Shown here piece by piece: positions 14,730 to 22,837 of a DNA stretch of 29,940 nucleotides. Numbering within the stretch: position 1 is the stretch's first letter; every line of letters starts with the position of its first letter. The position numbers and the translations under genes were made by a program. Source of the stretch: Oscillospiraceae bacterium (GTDB lineage Bacteria; Bacillota; Clostridia; Oscillospirales; Oscillospiraceae); assembly GCA_012513005.1 (NCBI GenBank), contig JAAZCZ010000107.1:1-29940 (forward strand), in the 5' to 3' direction. The notes under the pieces are model-generated. The model made no database searches. It saw only the letters and a program-made list of their open reading frames with translations, and was not told the DNA's origin.

Positions 14730-15455
14730 TCAGCTCCCGAAAATCCAGTAGTGTAATACTCCCACAGACTCTCTTATGAAATAGTTTATCATCAGTGTGG
14801 GCATTGTTGTTTTAGCGGCAACACCCTTTACATTAAGACCTGCATCTCTTGCAATCATCTTGGCTCTGTAGAGGTGATACTCGCTCGTAATCAGAGCTAT
14901 CTTGCTCTTTTCGCTGCCCCCCTGCTCTTTTATTATTGCCATTGAGTTTTCGATATTCTCGGCAGTCGAGAAAGACTCGCCCTCTTCTATTATTCTATCC
15001 GCTGCAATGCCCTTCTTAGTGAGCCAGAGCTTCATTGCGGAGGCTTCCGTAATATCCTCGCCCTTGCCCTGCCCGCCGGAAACTATCGCAATGCAGTCGG
15101 GGTGTTTTATAAGCCAGTCGTATGCGCCCTGCATTCTGTTTTGCAGAGAAAGTGAGGGCACGGTGCCACGCAGCCCTGCACCCAGCACAATAACATACTC
15201 GCTGTCTGCCTCTGCATCTGTTTTGGCGTGCTTTATTATAGGAATTTCAAGTATGATAAATAGCAGAAACCCCAGTGCTAAGATAATGCTGCCCACTATC
15301 TTAACAGTATTGCCGGCAAAATGATAGAAAACTAAAATTGCCGCTATAACCATTAGTGCAAGGGCAAAATATCCGTGACCGGTCATTGCAAAATTAAAAA
15401 CTCCGGCTGCGATTATTAATATTACGGGCAAAATAGCCCACCTGTATTCGCTCAT
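14730..15455 (-). CDS. YdcF/SanA/ElyC family membrane protein (DUF218)
   Basis: Membrane-anchored DUF218 protein; E. coli relatives (SanA, ElyC) affect envelope integrity and peptidoglycan assembly. Three N-terminal helices are visible (about residues 5-25, 28-46, 50-73). The DUF218 domain follows: YVIVLGAGLRGTVPSLSLQNRM (about 87-108), IVSGGQGKGEDITEA (about 124-138), then the GESFSTAENIENS and TSEYHLYRAKMIARDAG blocks. Length is 241 aa. GGGAG precedes the ATG. It lies between the ABC-F and HAD genes with short gaps. No biochemical role can be assigned from sequence. Confidence 0.9.
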   Translation of the reverse strand: MSEYRWAILPVILIIAAGVFNFAMTGHGYFALALMVIAAILVFYHFAGNTVKIVGSIILALGFLLFIILEIPIIKHAKTDAEADSEYVIVLGAGLRGTVPSLSLQNRMQGAYDWLIKHPDCIAIVSGGQGKGEDITEASAMKLWLTKKGIAADRIIEEGESFSTAENIENSMAIIKEQGGSEKSKIALITSEYHLYRAKMIARDAGLNVKGVAAKTTMPTLMINYFIRESVGVLHYWIFGS

Positions 15456-15498
15456 AATCTCTCCCTTTTATTATAATTTTTTAGGGTCTTCATTTTTC

Positions 15499-17412
15499 TT
15501 AGCTGCCCTGCAAAGCTTCATAAAGCTCTTCCCACTGCTCATAGAGATTAATAAGCTTATTTTCCAGGACATCCTTTTCTTCTTCTATTTCCATTAGTTT
15601 AATATAATCTGAGCCGTATGTCACCGCTTTTTCGCAGAGCAGCTCAATTTGCTCTTCTATGCTTTTTATCTGCTCTTCTGTTTTTTCTTTTTGTTTTTTA
15701 ATATTCGGGCTTTTCTTTTTGCCGGGCTTTTCATTCTTATCGCGGCGATTTTTGCCTGTTTTTTCAGTATTCTTAGCTTTTTTTGCTTTTTCCACATATT
15801 CAAGCTGCTTTTTATATGCTAAGTATTCTGCATACGTGCCTATGTAGTCTGTAAATTCCCCATCCTCTATGCTCCATATGCGGCTTGCGAATTTTTCTAT
15901 AAAATACCTGTCGTGAGACACGAAAATCAGAGTCTCGCCGTAGTTTTCTAAGCAGTCTTCAATCCACTCGCGGCTGGCTAAGTCTAAGTGGTTTGTCGGC
16001 TCGTCTAATATGAGCAGGTTAATATCGCTGCGCATCAGCATGCAGAGTCTAAGCCTGCTCTGCTCGCCGCCCGAGAGATCCGACACGCATTTTTCTGCAT
16101 CCTCTCCTGCAAAACCAAAGGCAGCTAAGCTGTCTCTCGCCTCTTGGTAACTTGCACGGCTGTCGTAGATTAAAGTTTCTGTTGCGGTTCTGTTTTCATC
16201 AGTGAATTTAATTATCTGTGGCAGGTAGGCAGGCTTTATTTGATTGCCGAACTTAAAATGTCCATTATCCTGCTTTTCCTCGCCCATTAATATTTTTATT
16301 AAGCTTGTCTTGCCGCTGCCGTTTGCGCCAATTATTGCTATTCTTTCGCCGCCTCTCACAAGTGCCTGCGGTATCTTAAACAGCTTTTTGCCGCCGTAGC
16401 CTTTTTCGAGATCCTCTATAAATAATACCTCGTCGCCCGAAAACTCCCTTTCCTTAAAGCTGACCTTTAACTGTCTTGCTGTTTTGGGTTTTACAGGTGT
16501 GCCGAGCCGCTCTATGCGCTTGTCTATTGAGGCTGCTCTGCTGTGCATTTTTCTGGTGCCGCCCATGTTTGCCCAGAGGTGCATTCGTTCTGCTGCCTGC
16601 GTTAGCTGCTCTAATTTTTCGCTGTCTTTTTCGTACTTAAGAAGCTTTTCCTCGCATCTCCGTCTGCGCTCCTCCAGATAAAAGCTGTAGTTGCCGGAAT
16701 AAAGCTCTGCCTTGCCGTCTTCTATCTCTATGCATCTGTGCACCGCTGTGTCTAAAAAATATCTGTCGTGGCTAATCAGCAAAACGCTGCCCTTATAGCC
16801 TGCTAAATACTCAGACAGCCACTGCGTTGCTTTTAGGTCTAAGTGGTTTGTCGGCTCGTCAAGAAGCAGTATATCCGCATCCTCTAAAAACAGCCTCGCT
16901 AAGTTAACTCTTGTGCGCTCACCGCCCGATAAAAGCGAAAACTTTGCCTCCCTCATTTCGGCTGTTATATCAAGTCCGTTTGCTATTCGGTTTCGCTCGA
17001 AATCCAAATTATATCCGCCGCGAAGCCTGAAGTTTTCACTCAGGCGGTCGTATTTTTCCCGCACCTGTCTGCTAAAATCCGTCGCCATAGTTTTTTCTAA
17101 TGCCGCCAGCTCGGCTGCCGTATCTGTTATACTCCGCTGCGCCTCTTTTAGTACATCCTCGGTGCTTAAATCATCGTCAAAAACAGGAAGCTGACTCACA
17201 AGCCCCAGCCTTCTGCCCTCTGCAATGTGATATTCTCCGCTGTCGGCTGTTATTTCTCCTGTGAGTATGCGAAACAGCGTTGTCTTGCCGCTGCCGTTTG
17301 CACCCAATATGCCGACATGCTCGCCTGTATGCAATAAAAAGGAAAGGCCGCTTAAAACCTCTGCGCCTACCTCGAATGATTTTGCTATGTTGTTTACCGA
17401 AATTTCTATCAT
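15499..17412 (-). CDS. ABC-F family ATP-binding protein
   Basis: Soluble ABC-F protein with two ATPase domains and no membrane segments; family members bind ribosomes and act in translation or antibiotic protection. The first Walker A is GANGSGKTT (37-45) with LLSGGERTR and ILLLDEPTNHLD; the second is GANGSGKTS near residue 359, with DLSGGEQSR and LLILDEPTNHLD. Both His switches are present (LISHDRYF, FVSHDRYF). The linker between domains is Arg/Glu/Lys-rich. The C-terminus (about 540-637) is a very Lys-rich stretch followed by a coiled coil, as in Uup/YdiF types. At 637 aa it is full length. The ribosome site before the ATG (AGAGA) is weak. No feature marks it as a resistance protein. Confidence 0.94.
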   Translation of the reverse strand: MIEISVNNIAKSFEVGAEVLSGLSFLLHTGEHVGILGANGSGKTTLFRILTGEITADSGEYHIAEGRRLGLVSQLPVFDDDLSTEDVLKEAQRSITDTAAELAALEKTMATDFSRQVREKYDRLSENFRLRGGYNLDFERNRIANGLDITAEMREAKFSLLSGGERTRVNLARLFLEDADILLLDEPTNHLDLKATQWLSEYLAGYKGSVLLISHDRYFLDTAVHRCIEIEDGKAELYSGNYSFYLEERRRRCEEKLLKYEKDSEKLEQLTQAAERMHLWANMGGTRKMHSRAASIDKRIERLGTPVKPKTARQLKVSFKEREFSGDEVLFIEDLEKGYGGKKLFKIPQALVRGGERIAIIGANGSGKTSLIKILMGEEKQDNGHFKFGNQIKPAYLPQIIKFTDENRTATETLIYDSRASYQEARDSLAAFGFAGEDAEKCVSDLSGGEQSRLRLCMLMRSDINLLILDEPTNHLDLASREWIEDCLENYGETLIFVSHDRYFIEKFASRIWSIEDGEFTDYIGTYAEYLAYKKQLEYVEKAKKAKNTEKTGKNRRDKNEKPGKKKSPNIKKQKEKTEEQIKSIEEQIELLCEKAVTYGSDYIKLMEIEEEKDVLENKLINLYEQWEELYEALQGS

Positions 17413-17436
17413 TATATATCTCTTATATCTTATTAA

Positions 17437-18333
17437 TTACTCTCTAATTATTTCTGTCTCTTCCTCAAGCTCCTGCCCCGGACCTGATTCTATATCAAAT
17501 TGCAGGTTTTTTGCACTGCGTTTTTTGTCGATAAAGTGATTTAAGTATCCGCCCAAAAGCAGAAAATACATGCAGTAGAACATCCAGCCCAAGCAGATTA
17601 TTATTGTGCCTAAAAAGCCGTAGGGTCCTAAGCTGCCCGAAACGGAGACATATCCCGAAAACAAAGATGAAATAACAAACCATGCCACCGCTGTGAAAAA
17701 TGCCCCCGCCAGCTGATGCTTATACCTGCCACGGGATGCCGGCATCCATTTGTACAGCATGGTAAAAAGTGCCGTTAAAAGAAATATTCCCACAATCATA
17801 CGAACAAGCTTAAATTTTTCAAGATTTAGTGTGCCTGCATCTATTTTAAACACCTTGTCTGCAAGCAGGAATAAAATCTTCTCGCCGTAGACAACAAAAA
17901 ACAGCAAAAGCAAAATCGAAACTATGATTATTAGCATGTACGAAACTGCGCGGAGCCTGAATTTAAGGCTCGATTCTTTGCGCTTTGCCTCATAAACTGA
18001 GTCCATGCCCAGCATTATTGCCTTCATTGCCGCTGAGGAAATCCAAAGCATGAGCAGTATCGACACCGTTAGTGCAACCCCGCCGTTTGAGTAGATGCTC
18101 ACAATAATACTGCGAAGCAGCTCCTGAACCTGCGGCGGCAGGTATTCCGGCACACGAGAAATTACAATATCCGCGGTTATCGGGGTATATTTTAAAATTG
18201 CCGTAAGCATCATTATAATAGGTATCAGCGACATAAAAAGATAATAAGCAGCAGCGGCAGAAAAGGTTGCCAATTTTACATCGGCAATATCTGTCGTAAA
18301 CTCCTTTATTGTCTTTACAGGTCTTTTAGTCAT
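17437..18333 (-). CDS. YihY/BrkB family inner-membrane protein
   Basis: Six-helix integral membrane protein of the YihY/virulence-factor BrkB family, function unknown. Older annotation as ribonuclease BN is an error. Family features are the N-terminal LATFSAAAAYYLFMSLIPIIMML, GGVALTVSILLMLWISSAAM, AVAWFVISSLFSGY and the last pair LGPYGFLGTIIICLGWMFYCMYFLLLGG, split here by ordinary loops. The C-terminal tail is acidic (EEETEI). Length is 298 aa, as usual. GGGGA precedes the ATG. It is the first gene of a four-gene minus-strand operon, 24 bases before the ABC-F gene. Confidence 0.93.
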   Translation of the reverse strand: MTKRPVKTIKEFTTDIADVKLATFSAAAAYYLFMSLIPIIMMLTAILKYTPITADIVISRVPEYLPPQVQELLRSIIVSIYSNGGVALTVSILLMLWISSAAMKAIMLGMDSVYEAKRKESSLKFRLRAVSYMLIIIVSILLLLFFVVYGEKILFLLADKVFKIDAGTLNLEKFKLVRMIVGIFLLTALFTMLYKWMPASRGRYKHQLAGAFFTAVAWFVISSLFSGYVSVSGSLGPYGFLGTIIICLGWMFYCMYFLLLGGYLNHFIDKKRSAKNLQFDIESGPGQELEEETEIIRE

Positions 18334-18440
18334 TTTAATCCCCGGTTTCCCTCTGCTGTGCTATCTTATAATATTCTCATATTTTGCATTATTTTTCAAG
18401 TTCTCTGCATTAATTAAGGTATATACTGAGGGCAGACTTA

Positions 18441-18469
18441 TTGACAAGCTCGTGCTTTGACGGTATCAT
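18441..18469 (+). promoter_or_regulatory. Promoter of the second DMT exporter
   Basis: A consensus TTGACA (18441-18446), a 17-base spacer and TATCAT (18464-18469), about 58 bases before the ATG. Confidence 0.7.
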
Positions 18470-18527
18470 ACATAAACCTTTGAAATAATATATGATTTTG
18501 CGAAAATCAATAGGCAAGGAGTAGGCA

Positions 18528-19421
18528 ATGCAGGCTGGTAAGGGCAAGTATATATTGGCTGTTTTGGCGTCGGCGTTCCTTTGGGGCTTTATGGGTCTTG
18601 TTACAAGGCTTATGGGCAGCTTGGGAGTTGCGCCCGGCGGCATAATATTTATTCGTTGCTCTCTTGCCGCTGTGATGTTTGGTATCACACTGATTTTTAC
18701 TGACCTCAAGCAGTTTAGAATCAAACTGCGGGATTTTTGGTGTTTTTTGGGCACCGGAATACTAAGCTCACTCTTTTTTACCTACTGCTATTTCACAGCT
18801 ACAACAATTATGAGCCTCTCAGCAGCTTCGATTCTGCTGTACACCGCGCCTGTTATGGTTGTTATTATGTCCTCAATTCTCTTTAAGGAGAGCTTTGGCA
18901 TAAATAAGCTAATCGCCCTTATTTTGTCTCTCATCGGCTGCGCCCTTGTTTCGGGTATAGTCGGCAGCGATGTAAAAATCTCCGCCCGCGGCCTTTTCTT
19001 GGGGCTTTGCGCGGGCTTCGGCTACGCTCTGTACAGCATATTTGCCCGCTTTGCCATTAACCGCGGGTACAGCAGTAACACAATAAACTTTTACTCATCT
19101 GTTATAACGGCAGTCGGTGCTGCTCTGCTATTTGGAATTTCTTCTCCCATTGCTATTATGTTTTCTTCTGTTAACACTTTATTGCTCTGCCTGGCAGTTG
19201 CCTTTTTCTCCTGCTACCTGCCCTATATGTTCTACACCTACGGGCTGACAGGTCTGCCCTCCGGCACAGCCTCTATTATTGCCACCATTGAGCCTGTTGT
19301 TGCAAGCCTTGTCGGGATTATTATTTACAAGGAGACTTTGAGTCTGCCGGCTTTTTTAGGGATTGTACTTGTTCTCGGCGCTGTTATTCTGCTGAATGTA
19401 AAGCAGAAAGGCAACAGCTGA
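18528..19421 (+). CDS. DMT-superfamily transporter, EamA domain (second copy)
   Basis: Ten-helix exporter with two EamA repeats. The first begins AVLASAFLWGFMGLVTRLMG; the second follows ISARGLFLGLCAGFGYALYSIFARFA. The C-terminus has GTASIIATIEPVVASLVGI and the late helix LGIVLVLGAVILLNV. At 297 aa the length is standard. AAGGAG lies 6 bases before the ATG. It is not a close duplicate of the exporter at 6757: loop lengths and motif wording differ. It forms a single-gene transcript with its own promoter and terminator. The substrate is unknown; amino acid or purine export is usual for the family. Confidence 0.92.
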   Translation: MQAGKGKYILAVLASAFLWGFMGLVTRLMGSLGVAPGGIIFIRCSLAAVMFGITLIFTDLKQFRIKLRDFWCFLGTGILSSLFFTYCYFTATTIMSLSAASILLYTAPVMVVIMSSILFKESFGINKLIALILSLIGCALVSGIVGSDVKISARGLFLGLCAGFGYALYSIFARFAINRGYSSNTINFYSSVITAVGAALLFGISSPIAIMFSSVNTLLLCLAVAFFSCYLPYMFYTYGLTGLPSGTASIIATIEPVVASLVGIIIYKETLSLPAFLGIVLVLGAVILLNVKQKGNS

Positions 19422-19457
19422 TTCATGCTGCTAAAATACACACTAAATAGAGTCTTT

Positions 19458-19492
19458 ACAGCCTGCCGAATTTACGGCAGGCTGTATTTTTG
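19458..19492 (+). terminator. Rho-independent terminator after the second DMT exporter
   Basis: An 11-bp perfect stem (19458-19468 with 19475-19485) and a 6-base loop, followed by ATTTTTG. Confidence 0.9.
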
Positions 19493-19910
19493 CCTAATAT
19501 TTTTGTTAACCGCAGAGACAAAATGATTTCGCATTTGCGTTAAAATTCTTGACATTGCTCACTTTCTTGTGTCATTCTAAACAGGGACATAGTCATTAAA
19601 ACCTCGCAAAATCTCCGTTGGGGTACGTAGCGGCGGTCTTTGACCGCCTGTGCGCAAAACACCATAAAACGCAGTATTATCAAGGTTTTTTCACTCCCTC
19701 GGTCATCTTACGATGACAGGGCAGAAAGTCAAGCAAGTGCAACAGTAAAATGTGCAAAAAATTGCAGGGAAAACGGGGGTTTGGACGAGGGAAACGGAGG
19801 CGACCACAGGTGCGCCGCTACGATAAAACCATAAGAATTCAGGTTCTGATTTTGCATCGCAGTAAACGAGGTTTGTTACGGGGCAACTAAGACATGTAAA
19901 CAAAAAACTT
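19493..19910. repeat. Gene-free stretch with nested inverted repeats (MITE-like or intergenic repeat remnant)
   Basis: I see no credible gene here. A core of about 195 bp is bounded by GTAGCGGCG (19627-19635) and CGCCGCTAC (19812-19820). The left end also holds a hairpin GGCGGTC-TTT-GACCGCC (19632-19648). An outer inverted pair, AAACCTCG (19599-19606) and CGAGGTTT (19867-19874), surrounds it. An imperfect direct repeat beginning TGATTT lies near 19524 and 19846. The middle has a dyad TCATC-TTAC-GATGA near 19703. There is no transposase. Such GC-rich palindromic repeats recur between genes in gut Clostridia; identity with any named family is not claimed. Confidence 0.55.
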
Positions 19911-19944
19911 AAGCTGTATCAAAGCATAAGCTTTGATACAGCTT
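19911..19944 (-). terminator. Terminator after the MsmX-type gene
   Basis: A 15-bp perfect stem (19911-19925 with 19930-19944) and a 4-base loop. On the minus strand it is followed by AAGTTTTTTG. It lies 27 bases past the MsmX-type stop codon. Confidence 0.88.
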
Positions 19945-19970
19945 TTTAACATATTCTTTTGTGCTTATTA

Positions 19971-21179
19971 TCAGCCGAAGCTGAGCTTTGTCTCCTTGCT
20001 GAAAAGGTGCAGCCTGCCGAGGTCAAACTTGATGCAGATTTCCTCGCCATATTTAAACTGTCTTTTGGCTTCAGCGTCTGCCTCGACTGTGGGGATTACC
20101 ATCACAACTGCTTTGTCGTCTTGTTCTGCGTGCAGGTGAACAGATGAGCCCATCATCTCGGAGACCTCGACCTTGGCAGCAAGGGCGTTTTCATCTGTCT
20201 TCTCGCAGAGCATGATATTCTCGGGTCTTATGCCGCAGACAACTATTCCTGCCGGAACATTTTTTTCTTTTAATATTTTTTGTTTTTCATCGCTCAGTAA
20301 AAACTTTTTGTCCTGCAGGCAAACATAGTATTTGCCGTCTTCAATTATAAGCTCTGTGTCGATGAGGTTCATTTGCGGGGAGCCTATGAAGCTTGCCACA
20401 AATAGGTTTGACGGGCTGTTGTAGACCTCTTGTGGGGTGCCTATCTGCTGAATGAAGCCGTCCTTCATTATTACTATGCGATCTCCTAATGTCATTGCCT
20501 CTGTTTGGTCGTGGGTTACATACACAAAGGTTGTGTTGATTCTCTGCCTGAGCTTTATTATCTCGGCGCGCATTTGGTTACGCAGCTTGGTGTCTAAGTT
20601 AGAAAGTGGCTCGTCCATCAAAAAGACCTTGGGCTCCCTAACTATTGCCCTGCCGATTGCAACTCTCTGGCGCTGACCGCCCGAGAGTGACTTGGGCTTT
20701 CGCTTTAGATAGGGAGTTATGTCCAGTATCTCCGCTGCCTCGCGCACCTTTTTATCTATTGTTTCCTTGTCTATCTTTTTCATTTTGAGAGAAAATGCCA
20801 TGTTTTCATATGCCGTCATATGCGGGTAGAGCGCGTAGTTTTGAAAGACCATTGCAATATCGCGGTCTCTGGGGGCTATGTTGTTAATAAGCCTGCCGCC
20901 TATGTATATTTCGCCCTCGGTGATATCTTCCAGACCCGCTATCATACGCAGAGTTGTGGATTTGCCGCAGCCTGATGGTCCGACTAAAACGATAAATTCC
21001 TTGTCGGCAATGTCCATTGAAAATTCCTGAACTGCAATAACACCCTCGTCTGTTATCTGCGGGTTTGCTCTCTCCTCGGCGAATTTGACTTCCTCTTCCT
21101 TAACATCCTCGGCTTTTTTCTTTTCGCTGCCGGTGGTGGGGTATATTTTTTTGACTGATACTAACTTTACTTCTGCCAT
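19971..21179 (-). CDS. Sugar ABC transporter ATP-binding protein, MsmX/UgpC type
   Basis: Cytoplasmic ATPase that powers carbohydrate importers; in Firmicutes one such protein often serves several permeases encoded elsewhere, and no permease is present here. Walker A GPSGCGKST is at 67-75, VFQNYALYPHMT at 111-122, LSGGQRQRVAIGRA at 165-178, Walker B VFLMDEP at 185-191 and His223. The C-terminal MOI/TOBE domain covers about 245-402 (ends GRLHLFSKETKLSFG). A charged insertion of about 30 residues (16-46, KKK and EEE runs) separates the first strand from the A-loop; similar insertions occur in other clostridial copies, from memory. No ribosome site is seen before its ATG. Instead, a short leader ORF overlaps the start. 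Confidence 0.95.
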   Translation of the reverse strand: MAEVKLVSVKKIYPTTGSEKKKAEDVKEEEVKFAEERANPQITDEGVIAVQEFSMDIADKEFIVLVGPSGCGKSTTLRMIAGLEDITEGEIYIGGRLINNIAPRDRDIAMVFQNYALYPHMTAYENMAFSLKMKKIDKETIDKKVREAAEILDITPYLKRKPKSLSGGQRQRVAIGRAIVREPKVFLMDEPLSNLDTKLRNQMRAEIIKLRQRINTTFVYVTHDQTEAMTLGDRIVIMKDGFIQQIGTPQEVYNSPSNLFVASFIGSPQMNLIDTELIIEDGKYYVCLQDKKFLLSDEKQKILKEKNVPAGIVVCGIRPENIMLCEKTDENALAAKVEVSEMMGSSVHLHAEQDDKAVVMVIPTVEADAEAKRQFKYGEEICIKFDLGRLHLFSKETKLSFG

Positions 21180-21202
21180 AATATATGGGTCTGATGTCGC
21201 AT
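21167..21202 (-). CDS. Candidate 11-codon leader ORF overlapping the MsmX-type start
   Basis: On the minus strand, GAGGTG is followed 7 bases later by an ATG and the peptide MRHQTHILWQK, ending in TAA. The ORF is out of frame with the MsmX-type gene and overlaps its first bases, so ribosomes finishing here could re-initiate at the MsmX ATG, which has no visible site of its own. It is too short to prove coding. Confidence 0.35.
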   Translation of the reverse strand: MRHQTHILWQK

Positions 21203-21469
21203 TATGCTACACCTCGTCTCCGAAATTATCGAAGGCATTGCGCCTAATTATAAATAAAACGCACCGCAGACCCGGCGGGTATCCTTTCTTAGATTATCTG
21301 CCGAAATTATTCTATTCGGGCAGAGTGAATATATCATACTTATTTATATACTTTATTATTATTGCGCTCATATGTAAAGGATAATTTTAGCTATGCGTTG
21401 CATTTTCTAATCTGCCGCTTTATAATTAATATGGTAGAAATACAGAAAAATATTTACACGGAGGTGCCT
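21180..21469. other. Divergent intergenic region between the MsmX-type gene and thyA
   Basis: 290 bases. Minus strand: TATAAT at 21252-21247 with a poor -35, then the leader ORF. Plus strand: the thyA promoter at 21398. An imperfect hairpin (21297-21305 with 21315-21324, one bulge, 9-base loop) lies between them and has no U tract. No other gene is seen. Confidence 0.5.
21398..21426 (+). promoter_or_regulatory. thyA-dfrA promoter
   Basis: TTGCAT (21398-21403), a 17-base spacer and TATAAT (21421-21426), 43 bases before the thyA ATG. Confidence 0.65.
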
Positions 21470-22300
21470 ATGAGCACAGCAGATAGAATATTCATTGAAA
21501 ACTGCAAGGATATACTAAAAAACGGGTTTTGGGACATTGATTTGCCTGTTCGCCCCCGTTGGGAGGATGGGCAGAGCGCACACACAGTCAAGAAATTCGG
21601 TGTAGTTAACCGCTACAATCTCGCCGAGGAGTTTCCGATATTAACTCTGCGCCGCACCTATATTAAAAGTGCTATTGACGAGCTACTTTGGATTTGGCAG
21701 AAAAAGTCCAACAATATTAATGAGCTGGGCTCTCATGTTTGGGATCAGTGGGCAGATGAAGACGGCTCAATCGGCAAGGCATACGGGTATCAGCTCGGAA
21801 TAAAGCACAGGTACGCAGAGGGCATGTTTGACCAGGTAGACAGAGTTATTTATGACCTAAAAAATAACCCCTCCTCAAGACGGATACTCACAAGTATATA
21901 TAACTTTGCCGACCTTAATGAGATGGCACTCTACCCCTGTGCCTACTCCATGACCTTTAATGTGAGCGGAGACACACTAAACGCCATATTAAATCAGAGA
22001 AGTCAGGATATGCTGGCTGCCAACAACTGGAATGTCTGCCAGTATTCTGTTTTGGTGCATATGATGGCGCAGGTAGCGGGGCTAAAGGTCGGTGAGCTTG
22101 TGCATGTTATTGCAGATGCCCACATATACGACAGGCATGTGCCTATTATTGAAAAGCTAATTGAAAACAAAACATTTGATGCGCCAAAGCTCATAATCGA
22201 CGAGAGCATAAATGATTTTTACGCCTTCACAAAGGATAGCTTTTCGCTATCTAACTACGAGTATTCAAATCTCGATGTTAAAATCCCGATTGCGGTTTAG
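21470..22300 (+). CDS. thyA: Thymidylate synthase (ThyA)
   Basis: Converts dUMP and 5,10-methylenetetrahydrofolate to dTMP and dihydrofolate. The nucleophile Cys157 lies in ALYPCAYSMTFNV, and the dUMP-binding QRSQD is at 176-180, followed by NNWNVCQYSVLVHMMAQV and the C-terminal KIPIAV. WIWQKKSNNINELG and VWDQWADEDGSIGKAYGYQL resemble the divergent Bacillus subtilis ThyA type more than the E. coli type. The start at 21470 is set by GGAGG 5 bases upstream; the frame is open further back but without support. The product is 276 aa. dfrA follows after 11 bases, so dihydrofolate made here is recycled by its neighbour. Confidence 0.96.
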   Translation: MSTADRIFIENCKDILKNGFWDIDLPVRPRWEDGQSAHTVKKFGVVNRYNLAEEFPILTLRRTYIKSAIDELLWIWQKKSNNINELGSHVWDQWADEDGSIGKAYGYQLGIKHRYAEGMFDQVDRVIYDLKNNPSSRRILTSIYNFADLNEMALYPCAYSMTFNVSGDTLNAILNQRSQDMLAANNWNVCQYSVLVHMMAQVAGLKVGELVHVIADAHIYDRHVPIIEKLIENKTFDAPKLIIDESINDFYAFTKDSFSLSNYEYSNLDVKIPIAV

Positions 22301-22311
22301 GGCGTAGTATT

Positions 22312-22791
22312 ATGGACGCTGTTGTTGCCGTTTATGAGGATTGGGGCATAGGCTGCCGAGGCACCCAGCCTGTTGTTATACCCGAGGATAGGCGGTATTT
22401 TGCCGCTTTAACAAAGGGTGCCTGCGTTATCATGGGCAGAACTACAATGTGTGATTGCCCGGGTGGCGGACCGCTGCCGGGCAGGGATAATATTATTCTC
22501 TCACGCAGCTGCCCGGAGATTGAAGGTGCGCAGGTAGCCGCTTCCGTTTCGGATGCTCTGCGCCTGGCAAAGGGGCATGAGAGGGTTTTTGTGCTGGGCG
22601 GTCAGGCTGTTTTTTCGCAGATGATGCCGCATATAAACAGAATTTATGTCACAAAAATCGGGCTGACACCTAAATCCGACTCGTATTTCCCGAATTTAGA
22701 CGAGATGCCCGAGTGGAAATGCACAGACCCCGGCGAGCCGTTTTTATCCGGTGATGTCGTTTGCAGCTTTTGTGTTTACGAGAGAATTTAG
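22312..22791 (+). CDS. dfrA: Dihydrofolate reductase
   Basis: Regenerates tetrahydrofolate with NADPH, the partner reaction of thyA. Recognisable blocks are AVVAVYEDWGIGCRGTQ at the N-terminus, IPEDRRYFAALTKG with the active-site Asp, CVIMGRTT for NADPH, PLPGRDNIILSR, VFVLGGQAVF and RIYVTKI. Length (159 aa) is standard. The Trp found in most members (LPW before the active-site region) is replaced (QPVVIPED), so the folate site is somewhat divergent; whether this alters inhibitor binding cannot be told. It is 11 bases downstream of thyA and no good ribosome site is visible before its ATG, so translation may be coupled to thyA. Confidence 0.93.
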   Translation: MDAVVAVYEDWGIGCRGTQPVVIPEDRRYFAALTKGACVIMGRTTMCDCPGGGPLPGRDNIILSRSCPEIEGAQVAASVSDALRLAKGHERVFVLGGQAVFSQMMPHINRIYVTKIGLTPKSDSYFPNLDEMPEWKCTDPGEPFLSGDVVCSFCVYERI

Positions 22792-22837
22792 CATAATTTT
22801 TTAGCTTATTTACACTGTGTTTTATAAGGAGGCGAAT

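Noticed and set aside
17437..18333. Ribonuclease BN annotation for the YihY/BrkB protein
   Set aside because: The six-helix membrane protein family was historically misnamed; true RNase BN/Z is a metallo-beta-lactamase-fold enzyme, not seen here.
19640..19834. Short ORFs (64 and 66 codons) in the repeat region
   Set aside because: They follow the inverted-repeat DNA, have no ribosome site and resemble no protein; read as non-coding.
19971..21179. Complete sugar importer locus
   Set aside because: Only the ATPase is present; neither permease nor binding-protein genes flank it, so it is treated as a shared ATPase.
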